The notes beneath the pieces were generated by a model. It had not been told where the DNA came from. It saw only the letters and a list, made by a program, of their open reading frames with translations, and searched no databases. Below, piece after piece: positions 27,335 through 36,144 of a DNA stretch of 64,000 nucleotides. Source of the DNA: UBA9339 sp964535195 (GTDB lineage Bacteria; Pseudomonadota; Gammaproteobacteria; UBA9339); the NCBI GenBank assembly GCA_964535195.1, contig CAZHSI010000007.1, positions 1-64,000 of the forward strand, read 5' to 3'. Position numbers and translations under genes: made by a program. Numbering within the stretch: position 1 is the stretch's first letter; each line of letters starts with the position of its first letter.

Positions 27335-29268
27335 AAGACCGTAAAATAAATATTGCGCTTGCTGGCACCGCTAACGTTGGTAAATCGGTAATCTTTAACC
27401 ACCTAACTGGCTTACATCAACATATTGGTAATTGGCCAGGCAAAACTGTTGAAAAAGCAGAAGGCACGCTGCATTACAGAGGATACACGATAGATGTGTT
27501 AGACCTCCCAGGAATTCGCTCATTATCTACCTATTCTTTAGAAGAATTGATTACTCGCGAATATATTATTTCTAATCGCCCAGATTTTATCGCGAATGTT
27601 ATTGATGCCAATAAATTAGAAAACAACCTAATTCTTACTTTACAGTTATTAGAGTTAGAAAAACCGACCATCCTAATACTCAACATGGTTGATCTGCTTA
27701 AAAAAAAGGGGATCACCATCGACTTTAAGAAGCTCGAAGCCTTACTGGGCATTCCGACAACACCAGTTGCGGCCATTTACGGCAAAGGTCTCGCCGCAGC
27801 ACTTGATCGCGGCATTACTACCCTGCAGCAAAAACACCCGCCCCAAACCCTAAAATATGGCAAAGAGGTTGAAGAGCGCATCGCAACTTTATGCCACATG
27901 CTACAAAACATAGAACTTAATTACCCCAAACGCTTTGTGGCAATTAAACTTTTGGAAAAAGATGAAGAAATCGAAAAAATATTAAAAATCTCCCATCCCG
28001 AAATATTAGAAAAAGCCCATATTTTAATGGCAGAATTAGAAAAAATTCATGGCCATAATTCTGCCATTGTAATTGCCGATGAAAGATGTTTACTTGCTGC
28101 ACATATAGCGCAACAGGTCACAACTTTTACTCAACCACAAAAAACCAGTTTTAGCGAAAAATTTGATCAGATCGCTGGCCATAAACTGCTTGGTTACCCC
28201 GTAATGCTTGCTATTTTGGGGATAATGTTTTTCATTATTTTTAAAGGAGGAGCTTATGCCTCTTCGCTTATCGAGCAAGCGCTAGATCTTACCCAAATAA
28301 TCTTTTATGAAACTTTTGGGAACACCACTATAACTAAATTAATCTTTAGCGGTATTGCTAGTTTTTTCTCTCTCGTTTCTCTAGCACTGCCATACATTGT
28401 CCCATTTTATTTTCTGTTATTCATTTTGGAAGATTTTGGCTATTTAGCGCGCGTAGCGTACCTAATGGACAACTTAATGCACCAGCTTGGTATTCATGGC
28501 AAAGCCTGCCTGCCCTTAATTCTAGGCTTTGGCTGCAATGTGCCAGCTTGTCTTTCATGCCGCATTATGGAAACGCAAAGGGAACGCTTCATCACCGGCT
28601 TACTGACGGTATTTATTCCTTGCTCTGCCGTAACGGTAGTAATTGCGGGCCTGGTCGGAAAATTTTTAGGGCTTAAGTTTGCTTTTGGTTTATATCTTTT
28701 AGTCTTTCTAATCATCTTTATTGTGGGCAAAATAGCTACAATCATAACCCCCGGGGAACCAACCGAGCTGATTATGGAGATGCCGAGCTATAAAACACCT
28801 AACCTTAAAACCATCACACTACATACTTGGTTTAAGCTTAAAGAGTTTATTTATATTGCTGGTCCCATCGTAATTATTTCAGGGATCATCATCGATGGGG
28901 CTCATAGCATAGGTTTACTTACGCCGATTAGTGATTTTCTTAGTCCACTAACTGCTAAATGGTTAGGGTTACCACCGAGCACTGGAATTTTACTTATTTT
29001 GGGCATTTTAAGGAAAGAATTAATTTTAGTAATGCTCGGAACTTTGCTTGGCACCAATAACTTTGCGACGGTTTTAACTAACTCGCAGTTACTGGTATTA
29101 GCGCTGGTCAGCACCCTTTATATCCCGTGTTCAGCAACCATTGCGGCTTTATACCAAGAGTTTGGTTGGAAAAAAGCGTTATTCGTTACTCTGCTAAAAA
29201 TAGGATTAGCCCTAATCATCGGCGGTTTAGCCTTAAGATTATTACGCTTTCTTGGCCCACCTTTTTAA
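27331..29268 (+). CDS. feoB: ferrous iron transporter FeoB
   Basis: FeoB is the inner-membrane Fe(II) transporter with an N-terminal GTPase. The chosen ATG gives 645 residues. G1 is AGTANVGKS, G3 DLPG and G4 NMVD, then a helical GDI region. The membrane part carries the family cysteine segments FGCNVPAC and IPCSAVTVV, and later IPCSATIAAL. It is shorter than E. coli FeoB (773), resembling the compact versions. An upstream in-frame start inside feoA is unlikely. Confidence 0.95.
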   Translation: MKDRKINIALAGTANVGKSVIFNHLTGLHQHIGNWPGKTVEKAEGTLHYRGYTIDVLDLPGIRSLSTYSLEELITREYIISNRPDFIANVIDANKLENNLILTLQLLELEKPTILILNMVDLLKKKGITIDFKKLEALLGIPTTPVAAIYGKGLAAALDRGITTLQQKHPPQTLKYGKEVEERIATLCHMLQNIELNYPKRFVAIKLLEKDEEIEKILKISHPEILEKAHILMAELEKIHGHNSAIVIADERCLLAAHIAQQVTTFTQPQKTSFSEKFDQIAGHKLLGYPVMLAILGIMFFIIFKGGAYASSLIEQALDLTQIIFYETFGNTTITKLIFSGIASFFSLVSLALPYIVPFYFLLFILEDFGYLARVAYLMDNLMHQLGIHGKACLPLILGFGCNVPACLSCRIMETQRERFITGLLTVFIPCSAVTVVIAGLVGKFLGLKFAFGLYLLVFLIIFIVGKIATIITPGEPTELIMEMPSYKTPNLKTITLHTWFKLKEFIYIAGPIVIISGIIIDGAHSIGLLTPISDFLSPLTAKWLGLPPSTGILLILGILRKELILVMLGTLLGTNNFATVLTNSQLLVLALVSTLYIPCSATIAALYQEFGWKKALFVTLLKIGLALIIGGLALRLLRFLGPPF

Positions 29269-29289
29269 GGGTACGTAGCAAAAACCTTA

Positions 29290-29892
29290 CTAAAGATAGG
29301 CGAGGATACGTAAAATATTAGCTAAATAATAAGCCACGACAATTCCAGCAATTAAACCAAAAAGATGTCCTTCCCAAGAAATGTTCTTTTTTGCCCCCGG
29401 AAAGATCGACAACAATAATCCACCAAAATAATAAAGGCAGACCCCCGCCAAAATAATGGTGGTCCCCGTAACATGAAAATAAGCTTTGGCAAGTAAATAA
29501 CCAAAGTACCCCATAATCACACCGCTTGCGCCAATGTGCACTCCACGCTTACCAAACAACCAAGTTAAAAAACCAGTTAAAATCGCGATCGCTACCGTAA
29601 CAATATAAAAAATCTTTGTGCCGTCGAGCAAAACCAGATCGGTTAACACAAATAAAGGAACCGTATTAAAAAACAGATGATTAAAATCTGCATGCAGTAT
29701 TGGTGAAAAAATAATTCCTGGCAAACCTCTTGGCGATCTAGGATGAATCCCTAAGAGGTTTAAATGATACCGCGTGATACAATTAACAAGATGTACTATC
29801 CACGCTATTCCGATTATTTTAAATGCAAATAGCAAGTTATCTTGCATTTTAACAATAACGTGCTGCGCTTCTTGCGCAATACTTTCTAACAT
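29290..29892 (-). CDS. rhomboid-family intramembrane serine protease
   Basis: The 200-residue membrane protein has about six helices. HADFNHLFFNTVPL is the conserved HxxxN-type helix. GASGVIMG carries the catalytic serine, and WEGHLFGLIAG carries the catalytic histidine. Rhomboids cut transmembrane segments of other proteins within the membrane; the substrates are unknown here. It is convergent with feoB (21-base gap). It lacks the extra cytoplasmic domain of GlpG. Confidence 0.88.
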   Translation of the reverse strand: MLESIAQEAQHVIVKMQDNLLFAFKIIGIAWIVHLVNCITRYHLNLLGIHPRSPRGLPGIIFSPILHADFNHLFFNTVPLFVLTDLVLLDGTKIFYIVTVAIAILTGFLTWLFGKRGVHIGASGVIMGYFGYLLAKAYFHVTGTTIILAGVCLYYFGGLLLSIFPGAKKNISWEGHLFGLIAGIVVAYYLANILRILAYL

Positions 29893-30082
29893 ATTGTTCT
29901 CTCCTTTAACCTAAGGGATAGTATTACTTGACCGTAAACCATTTTAGCTTAGAATCAAAAAAATCAAAAGATTATAAAAATTAACGCTTAAACTCACCAC
30001 ATTGCCAAAAACGGACTCGAGCATTTTGTGCGCGGGAGAGCACTAGCATCTCGCGAGTAAAGCTATATTACGCGGAGGAATA

Positions 30083-30646
30083 GTGGCTATAAAACTCATT
30101 GCCTTGGACCGAGATGGGATCATCAACGAAGACTCACCATCCTATATAAAATCTCTTGCTGAGTGGCATACTGTCCCAGGCAGCATGAGCGCTATTGCCA
30201 AATTAAAGCAGCATAACTACAAGGTTGTTATTGCCACCAATCAATCCGGGATCGCCTATGGTATTTTTACTTTAGACACGGTAAATATCCTGCACCAACA
30301 CATGCTCGATGAAATCAAACAAGCTGGCGGAACACTTGATGGAATCTTTATCTGTCCCCATCAACCTGAAGATAACTGTGACTGCCGTAAGCCAAAACCT
30401 GGCTTATTACTACAGGCCGCCAATAGATTCAAGGTTAAGCCTGAAGAAATGGTAATGATTGGCGACTCTTTTCGCGATATTCTTGCCGCAAAAAACTGTG
30501 GGGCTAAGGCGGTATTTATTAAAACCACACCCAAAAAAAACGAGGACCTGCTTGCCGCACAAAAAGAGGGGGTTCCTATATATAATAGTCTAATAGAAGC
30601 AGTTGATATAATCGTAAGAGCCTGCGATGTAGCAAAGCATTGTTGA
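30083..30646 (+). CDS. gmhB: D,D-heptose 1,7-bisphosphate 7-phosphatase
   Basis: GmhB makes the heptose 1-phosphate precursor for ADP-heptose and the LPS inner core, matching waaC in this window. The 187-residue HAD-family enzyme has the nucleophile motif LDRDGIINEDS, then ATNQSGIA, the zinc-binding CPHQPEDNCDCRKPKPG loop, and GDSFRDILAA. It starts with GTG, supported by GGAGG 5 bases upstream. Confidence 0.93.
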   Translation: MAIKLIALDRDGIINEDSPSYIKSLAEWHTVPGSMSAIAKLKQHNYKVVIATNQSGIAYGIFTLDTVNILHQHMLDEIKQAGGTLDGIFICPHQPEDNCDCRKPKPGLLLQAANRFKVKPEEMVMIGDSFRDILAAKNCGAKAVFIKTTPKKNEDLLAAQKEGVPIYNSLIEAVDIIVRACDVAKHC

Positions 30647-30654
30647 AATTACTA

Positions 30655-30698
30655 CAAATTTAAATTTATTCCACGCGACTTGCCCGCATGACAAAGCA
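30655..30698. repeat. dispersed repeat fragment before the rex end
   Basis: AATTTAAATTTATTCCACGC and a following TGACAAAGCAA motif match the interior of the element at 9813-9999 (TTTAAATTTATTCCGCGCGG, TGATAAAGCAA). It sits between the gmhB stop and the convergent rex gene. Confidence 0.5.
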
Positions 30699-30739
30699 AC
30701 GGGGATAGTCAAGGGGGAGAGGCACAGTACCCTTCTTTT

Positions 30740-31369
30740 TTATGTATGCCGCATCTGACTACTGTAGGTAAACCGTAAAAAGCTACCAGCCAGATTTTCA
30801 TTCCATACCTGAAGCTCATCGGGCACCTCTAGAATGGCTGGGGTGAAATTCCAGATATACTTGATCTTTGCCTCTACGACAACATTGGCGGCGGCCTGCG
30901 CCTGCTCTTTAGATACAGTTAGGATGGCGATATTAACTTGAAGACGCCGAGCCAAATCGGCCAGCTTAGAGATATGAAAAACCTTTTTATTGTTAATCGT
31001 GGTACCTACCTTTAAGATATCGTTATCAAAAAGAGCCAGTGTATTTAACCCATAATTGGAGAAATTATCGTACTTAGCAAGAGCAAACCCCAAGTTACCA
31101 GCCCCAATTATAAAAGCATCCTTGGCCGTGCCAAAAGACAACGCCTCTTCAATCGCCTGCTTTAACTCCGCAACCAGATATCCCACGTTGTTTTTTCCGG
31201 CCAGCTCAATAAAGTTAAGATCACGTCGCACTTGAGAATCATCGATCTTTAGCAAAGAAGCGATCTTCGGGCTAGAGATAAACTGAATCTGTTTAGCAAG
31301 ACACTCAGTAAGGATACAATGGTAGAGAGTTAACCGATTTACCACCCTATCTGGCAATGCTCTTTTCAT
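30740..31369 (-). CDS. rex: redox-sensing transcriptional repressor Rex
   Basis: Rex represses fermentation genes when NADH/NAD+ is low and lets go when NADH rises. The chosen ATG gives 209 residues with the canonical order. The winged helix contains SSPKIASLLKIDDSQVRRDL, then KNNVGYLVAELKQAI. The Rossmann domain has IIGAGNLGFALAKY near 87-100 and ALFDND. The C-terminal swap helix ends in AGSFLRFTYS. A TTG at 31438 would extend it by 23 residues unlike any Rex, so I prefer MKRALPDRVV. The ribosome site is weak. It follows adhE on the same strand. Rex is common in Gram-positives and rare in gammaproteobacteria, suggesting transfer. Confidence 0.88.
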   Translation of the reverse strand: MKRALPDRVVNRLTLYHCILTECLAKQIQFISSPKIASLLKIDDSQVRRDLNFIELAGKNNVGYLVAELKQAIEEALSFGTAKDAFIIGAGNLGFALAKYDNFSNYGLNTLALFDNDILKVGTTINNKKVFHISKLADLARRLQVNIAILTVSKEQAQAAANVVVEAKIKYIWNFTPAILEVPDELQVWNENLAGSFLRFTYSSQMRHT

Positions 31370-31439
31370 ACGCTGGCATCCAAAGTTTAAACAAATATGA
31401 TGGGGGTAAATCCTACCCTCCCCCATTCCAAATGACAAA

Positions 31440-34076
31440 TCAGACTACCCCATGGTAGGCATTAATATAGATTTGCTTGATGTCTTCCAGTAGTGGGAAA
31501 GCCGGATTAGCCCCTGTACACTGATCATCAAATGCCAGCTCCACTAGCTCATCTAACTTAGCCATAAAATCCTTTTCAGCCACACCGAAATCCTTGACAG
31601 ACCGCGGAATTTCCAAGGTGGTCATCAGCTTAGTGATTGCAGCAATCAAAAGCTGCACTTTTTCATCATCACTCTTCCCGCCCAACTTCAGTTGGCCAGC
31701 GATCTGACCATACTTAGCCTTAGCATTGGGAAACCGATACTGCGGAAAGATACATTGCTTCTTAGGACAGTCGGTTGAGTTATATTGGATTATCTGTCGG
31801 CAGAGCAATGCATTGGCAATTCCATGGGGAATGTTAAAAGTTGCGCCCAATTTATGCGCCATTGAATGGCATAAGCCTAAGAACGCATTAGCAAAGGCCA
31901 TACCAGCGATAGTCGAGGCATAATGCATCTTCTCTCTTGCCAATGGATCATTAGCACCCTCCTTATAGGAGCGCGGCAGATACTTAAAGACCAGCTTAAT
32001 TGCCTCTAAGGCGTTAGAGTTAGTAAAATTAGTCGCCATCACCGAGACATAAGCTTCGATAGAATGGACCAAGGCATCAACCCCTGAAGCTGCAGTTAGC
32101 CCCTTCGGCATGGAATCAACAAAATTGGGGTCGACAATCGCCATATTTGGGGTTAACGCATAGTCAGCAATCGCAAACTTCATATGAGTCGCATCTTCCG
32201 TAATCACGGCAAAAGGAGTAACTTCCGAGCCTGTGCCGGAAGTGGTTGGAATGGCAACTAACAAAGCCTTTTTTCCCAACTCAGGGATCCCGCAGATTCT
32301 CTTACGGATATCCATAAAGCGCATTGAAATATCGTCAAACACGGTACCTGGCTGCTCATACATTAACCACATGATCTTAGCCGCATCCATTGGTGATCCG
32401 CCACCTAAAGCAATAATCAGATCGGGCTCATATGGTCTAATGATACTAAGAGCCTCATGAATGGTGGAGAGCGTTGGATCAGGCTTTACATCAAAAAAGA
32501 CCTGGTAATCAATCCCAATCTCTCTAAGAATATTGGTAACAGTATAGATAGCACCAGAATTAAACAGATAGCGGTCGGTAACTATGAAGGCACGTTTTTT
32601 ACCTTGTAGCTCTCTGAGCGCTAGATCCACGGCACCTCTTTTCAGATAAATTTTGGGTGGAACCTTAAACCACAACATATTTTCTCTCCTCTCTGCTACT
32701 GTCTTGTAATTCAAGAGATGCTTAACCCCTACGTTTTCACTTACAGCATTACCTCCCCAGGAACCGCACCCCAAAGTTAGTGATGGTTCCAACTTAAAGT
32801 TATAGAGGTCCCCTATTCCACCCTGAGATGATGGAGAATTTATTAACAGACGACCGGTTGGCAGTTTTTTTGCGAAATAGTCGATCCGCTCCTGAGCTCG
32901 AGCATCGGTATGCAATGATGCTGTGTGCCCAGCACCACCTAAAACCACTAGTTCATAAGCCCGCTCCACCGCCTCATTAAAATTATTAGCACAATAGAGA
33001 GTTAAGATGGGCGATAATTTTTCATGTGCAAATGGGTTATCTGCTGCTGTACTGGTCTGTTCACTCACCAACACCTTAGTTGCCACTGGTACCGTTATAC
33101 CAGACATAGCAGCAATCTTACTCGCGCACTGCCCCACAATAGCCGCATTTAAGGCTCCATGCTTATCTAGGATAACCTTGCCTAACTTAGCGCTCTCCTT
33201 TTTGTCAAGAATATGGGCGCCACGATATACCAACTCCTTTTTTACCTCGTTATAAATGTCTTTGACGGCAATAATAGATTGCTCGGAGGCACAGATCATT
33301 CCATTATCAAAGGTCTTAGACAACAGAATTGAAGAGACCGCCGTGGCAATCTCGGCCGTCTCATCAATAATAGCTGGAGTATTACCAGGGCCAACACCAA
33401 GCGCTGGCTTACCTGAAGAATAGGCAGCTTTTACCATACCTGGCCCACCAGTTGCTAAAATGGCATCCACCTCAGGATGGGTCATTAACATGTTGCTAAG
33501 CTCAATCGACGGCGTATCAATCCAGCCAATTATATCTGCTGGAGCTCCAGCCTTTACTGCCGCCTCTAAAATTATCTTAGCTGCTGCAATAGTGGACCTC
33601 TTCGCGCGTGGATGCGGCGAAAAGATAATGGCATTTCTCGTCTTGAGCGTAATCAGGGACTTAAAAATCACCGTTGACGTGGGATTGGTCGTGGGAATAA
33701 TCCCAGCAATCACCCCCAATGGATCAGCAACAATCTTTATACCATTAATTCTGTCACGCTCTACAATCCCACAGGTTTTGGTACTTTTATATTTATTGTA
33801 GATATACTCAGCAGCAAAATGGTTTTTAATAATTTTGTCTTCAACTACTCCCATTGCCGTCTCAGCGGCCGCCATTTTGGCTAAAGATATGCGCGCCTTA
33901 TCGGCCACGATGGCTGCTGCCTTAAAAATTCGATCAATGGCTTCCTGTGAATAGGTAGCAAACACCTGCTGGGCCCGTTTCGTTCTAAGAATCAGCGCTT
34001 CCAATTGTTGGGGGGTAGCAACCTCAGCTACAACGTCTGACGAAACTTTTATTTTCTCTTTGATCTTTTGGGGCAT
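31440..34076 (-). CDS. adhE: bifunctional aldehyde-alcohol dehydrogenase AdhE
   Basis: AdhE reduces acetyl-CoA to acetaldehyde and then ethanol, spending two NADH. The 878-residue protein keeps both halves. The CoA-acylating aldehyde dehydrogenase half has nucleophile C262 in NGMICASEQ. The iron-dependent alcohol dehydrogenase half has GGGSPMDAAK, GVDALVHSIEAY and HSMAHKLGATFNIPHG with metal-binding His residues. GAGGAG precedes the ATG. A Rex-like operator lies 35 bases upstream, and rex follows immediately. Base composition looks less AT-rich than the flanking housekeeping genes by eye. Confidence 0.97.
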   Translation of the reverse strand: MPQKIKEKIKVSSDVVAEVATPQQLEALILRTKRAQQVFATYSQEAIDRIFKAAAIVADKARISLAKMAAAETAMGVVEDKIIKNHFAAEYIYNKYKSTKTCGIVERDRINGIKIVADPLGVIAGIIPTTNPTSTVIFKSLITLKTRNAIIFSPHPRAKRSTIAAAKIILEAAVKAGAPADIIGWIDTPSIELSNMLMTHPEVDAILATGGPGMVKAAYSSGKPALGVGPGNTPAIIDETAEIATAVSSILLSKTFDNGMICASEQSIIAVKDIYNEVKKELVYRGAHILDKKESAKLGKVILDKHGALNAAIVGQCASKIAAMSGITVPVATKVLVSEQTSTAADNPFAHEKLSPILTLYCANNFNEAVERAYELVVLGGAGHTASLHTDARAQERIDYFAKKLPTGRLLINSPSSQGGIGDLYNFKLEPSLTLGCGSWGGNAVSENVGVKHLLNYKTVAERRENMLWFKVPPKIYLKRGAVDLALRELQGKKRAFIVTDRYLFNSGAIYTVTNILREIGIDYQVFFDVKPDPTLSTIHEALSIIRPYEPDLIIALGGGSPMDAAKIMWLMYEQPGTVFDDISMRFMDIRKRICGIPELGKKALLVAIPTTSGTGSEVTPFAVITEDATHMKFAIADYALTPNMAIVDPNFVDSMPKGLTAASGVDALVHSIEAYVSVMATNFTNSNALEAIKLVFKYLPRSYKEGANDPLAREKMHYASTIAGMAFANAFLGLCHSMAHKLGATFNIPHGIANALLCRQIIQYNSTDCPKKQCIFPQYRFPNAKAKYGQIAGQLKLGGKSDDEKVQLLIAAITKLMTTLEIPRSVKDFGVAEKDFMAKLDELVELAFDDQCTGANPAFPLLEDIKQIYINAYHGVV

Positions 34077-34110
34077 AGAACTCCTCGCTAGTTATCTCTT
34101 CGGTATTAAA

Positions 34111-34130
34111 TTCGTGATATATTTCACGAT
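34111..34130. promoter_or_regulatory. putative Rex operator upstream of adhE
   Basis: TTCGTGATATATTTCACGAT is a palindrome of TCGTGA-N6-TCACGA. Its core GTGA-N6-TCAC equals the core of the known Rex site (TTGTGAAATATTTCACAA); the flanking T/A pair is C/G here. The same motif precedes the hydrogenase operon at 39301-39324. It sits where a repressor would block the adhE promoter. Confidence 0.7.
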
Positions 34131-34212
34131 CAAGCTTACGCCCAGAGATAGAAAAAAGCAAGAACATCCCCAATGGTTTTTTACGAACGGTCGCGCCACA
34201 ACTCAGAAACCT

Positions 34213-34264
34213 TTAACCTAAAACCGGCAGCTGAAATCATAACAAGAACATTTAAGAAGCTGAA
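34213..34264 (+). repeat. 52-bp direct repeat, copy A (downstream flank of the hydrogenase operon)
   Basis: This 52-base segment matches 39472-39523 at 46 of 52 positions, in the same orientation. The shared core includes AAAACCGGCAG, TGAAATC, TAAC and AGAACATT. The two copies enclose the whole five-gene hydrogenase operon. The gap 34077-34411 holds this repeat, the Rex-like site and a hairpin, but no gene. Confidence 0.8.
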
Positions 34265-34279
34265 AGATAGAAGTTTTGT

Positions 34280-34331
34280 GTAAGATTTTTACGAGACAGC
34301 ATCCCCCATCACGATGAGTAAAAAATCTTAC
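34280..34331 (-). terminator. large hairpin between the hydrogenase operon and adhE
   Basis: GTAAGATTTTTAC (34280-34292) and GTAAAAAATCTTAC (34318-34331) pair with one bulge, with a CATC/GATG mini-hairpin in the loop. It is about 80 bases past the stop of the group-B hydrogenase gene. There is no clear U-run on the minus strand, so the terminator role is tentative. Confidence 0.4.
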
Positions 34332-34411
34332 AAAAAACTCCAGCTTCTCTGTGTTAAACGCTCGTAGCAGGCTTTAACTGTCGGCCTTAAGTTTAAAACA
34401 TCACGAAGCCC

Positions 34412-35869
34412 TTACTCCTCCTTAAGATCTTCTCCGGTGTTGGCGTACTCAGTTAATTGTTTACAAGACATTCTACTAGTATTAATTGTGGCATTGCCGC
34501 CAATACACCCGCCTTCACAACACATCACCTCTACCAAATTCCCCAACTCACACACGGCATTTTTAGCATACCGCCTAAGATCTTTGATGCTCTCTTTGGT
34601 AATCCCATTAACTACCACAGGACGTAAGGGGTTTTTTTCATCGGAATATATGCTAGCTACCGCCTTAGCCACCCCCTGAGTTAGAGCAAACATTCTTCCC
34701 TGCTTGGAAGATTTGTGCTGATAGGGCTCCGGCTCACAATTATTAACCTCAATCTTCAAAGCAATCAACAAAGCTCCTAGCTCTTCAAAGGTTAAGATAT
34801 AATCAACATAGGGATTCTTCAGTGCTTCGGTTCGTTTAGCAACACATGGACTCAAAAATACGGTAATTGCACCCGGATGCTCAGCTTTCGCGATCTCAGC
34901 AGTATAGGACAAAGGAGTTTGCGCGGCAGAGCGATAGGGTTTTAGCTCTGGCAGATGTTTATCAACCAACTCATTATAACCAGCACAACAAGAGGTTGTC
35001 ATAAATGGCTCACCTTTAGCCAACCGCTCCTTAAAATCTACAGCCTCGTGAGCAGCAGTTATATCAGCCCCCTGCGCCACTTCATACACCTTATAAAAAC
35101 CGATCTGCTTCAGCGCAGCATGCAGCTGTTCCGCCGAACCTGGCAGCTGCCCCATAATAGCTGGCGCCACCATAGCCACCACCCGCTGGCCCTTCTTGAT
35201 CTGGTGCAACACTGCGAATAGTTGGCGCTTCTCATGCACCGCCCCAAATGGGCAAGCATTGATACATTTGCCACAAGTAATACATTTTTCCGCATTAATC
35301 TGTGCATGCCCACTAACGTTTTTGGCAATTGCGCCGACGGGACAAGCATTTTCGCAAGGAACAATCAACTTAGCAATCGCCTTGTATGGGCAGACATTCA
35401 GACACATGCCACAATTTCTACACTTAGCGGCATCAATTAAGGCTCGACCATTTACGATGTTGATGGCACCAAATTTACAAGTGTTAACACATGGACGCGC
35501 CACACATCCCTGGCAGAGATCGGTTACGTAGATACGACTAGGCACACAACCTTTACATGCGGTTTCCAGGATTGTTAACGGATGCTGTTTAGTTGGAGCA
35601 GTACAGCTAAGCGCCTGATCAGCATACGTCGAGAGCAACACCTGCTCCTCAGCATCTTCGATCGCGAAACCCAAGTCAGCAATAATCCGGTCTCTCAGAA
35701 TAGCCCGCTCTTTGTGAACGCAGCACCTAAAATTAACCTCACACCCCTTGGGACGCATCTGATAAGGAACGGTACGAACCTCTTCCGAAAAATTATTGCT
35801 ATAGAAAGCCTTAATTAGTCGAATTAGGATCTCTCGTTTTAGATATTTGGCGCCATCATTAGGATTCAT
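34412..35869 (-). CDS. [FeFe] hydrogenase, group-B-like, with ferredoxin domains
   Basis: This enzyme would reduce protons or oxidise H2 with ferredoxin-level electrons. Residues 43-70 carry the GCEVNFRCCVHKERAILRDR block typical of this type. Residues 119-210 hold ferredoxin-like cysteine clusters (CRNCGMC at 150-156, CITCGKC at 196-202). All H-cluster loops are present: TSCC at 292-295 (C294 the proton-relay position, C295 a ligand), PCVAKRTE at 341-348, and MCCEGGC at 449-455 with ligands C451 and C455. At 485 residues it is a single-subunit form. It is the last gene of the operon, overlapping the NuoE-like gene by 4 bases. The maturases HydEFG are not seen here. Confidence 0.88.
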   Translation of the reverse strand: MNPNDGAKYLKREILIRLIKAFYSNNFSEEVRTVPYQMRPKGCEVNFRCCVHKERAILRDRIIADLGFAIEDAEEQVLLSTYADQALSCTAPTKQHPLTILETACKGCVPSRIYVTDLCQGCVARPCVNTCKFGAINIVNGRALIDAAKCRNCGMCLNVCPYKAIAKLIVPCENACPVGAIAKNVSGHAQINAEKCITCGKCINACPFGAVHEKRQLFAVLHQIKKGQRVVAMVAPAIMGQLPGSAEQLHAALKQIGFYKVYEVAQGADITAAHEAVDFKERLAKGEPFMTTSCCAGYNELVDKHLPELKPYRSAAQTPLSYTAEIAKAEHPGAITVFLSPCVAKRTEALKNPYVDYILTFEELGALLIALKIEVNNCEPEPYQHKSSKQGRMFALTQGVAKAVASIYSDEKNPLRPVVVNGITKESIKDLRRYAKNAVCELGNLVEVMCCEGGCIGGNATINTSRMSCKQLTEYANTGEDLKEE

Positions 35870-36138
35870 TGATTTAATCGTACCTCTATTATTTTTAAAA
35901 TTTTGTCTACGGTAGCCTCCTTGACCACCTCATCATCTACCTTTACGTATGGGGCCTTAGCATACTCCCATTCAATGGAACAAAGCCCCAGGCAAGGCGC
36001 ACCACTCACGGTTACTCTATCACCATAACGCTCTGGAATAATATCCAACAACTCTTGCAAATTAGCTGATCCCATAATAAAGCAAGTTGTTCCCAAGCAT
36101 ACCTTGACATTAATCTTTTTCTCCATCATCCACTCCAT
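35866..36138 (-). CDS. NuoE-like [2Fe-2S] thioredoxin-fold ferredoxin (second)
   Basis: The 90-residue protein is a stand-alone version of the NuoE/HymA C-terminal domain. It has CLGTTCFIMG (Cys-x4-Cys) and, about 35 residues later, CLGLCSIEW (Cys-x3-Cys), the four ligands of a [2Fe-2S] cluster. It would shuttle single electrons to or from one of the two adjacent hydrogenases. It overlaps the group-B hydrogenase start by 4 bases and follows the phosphatase gene by 6. An ATG six bases downstream is an alternative start. Confidence 0.82.
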   Translation of the reverse strand: MEWMMEKKINVKVCLGTTCFIMGSANLQELLDIIPERYGDRVTVSGAPCLGLCSIEWEYAKAPYVKVDDEVVKEATVDKILKIIEVRLNQ

Positions 36139-36144
36139 TTAATT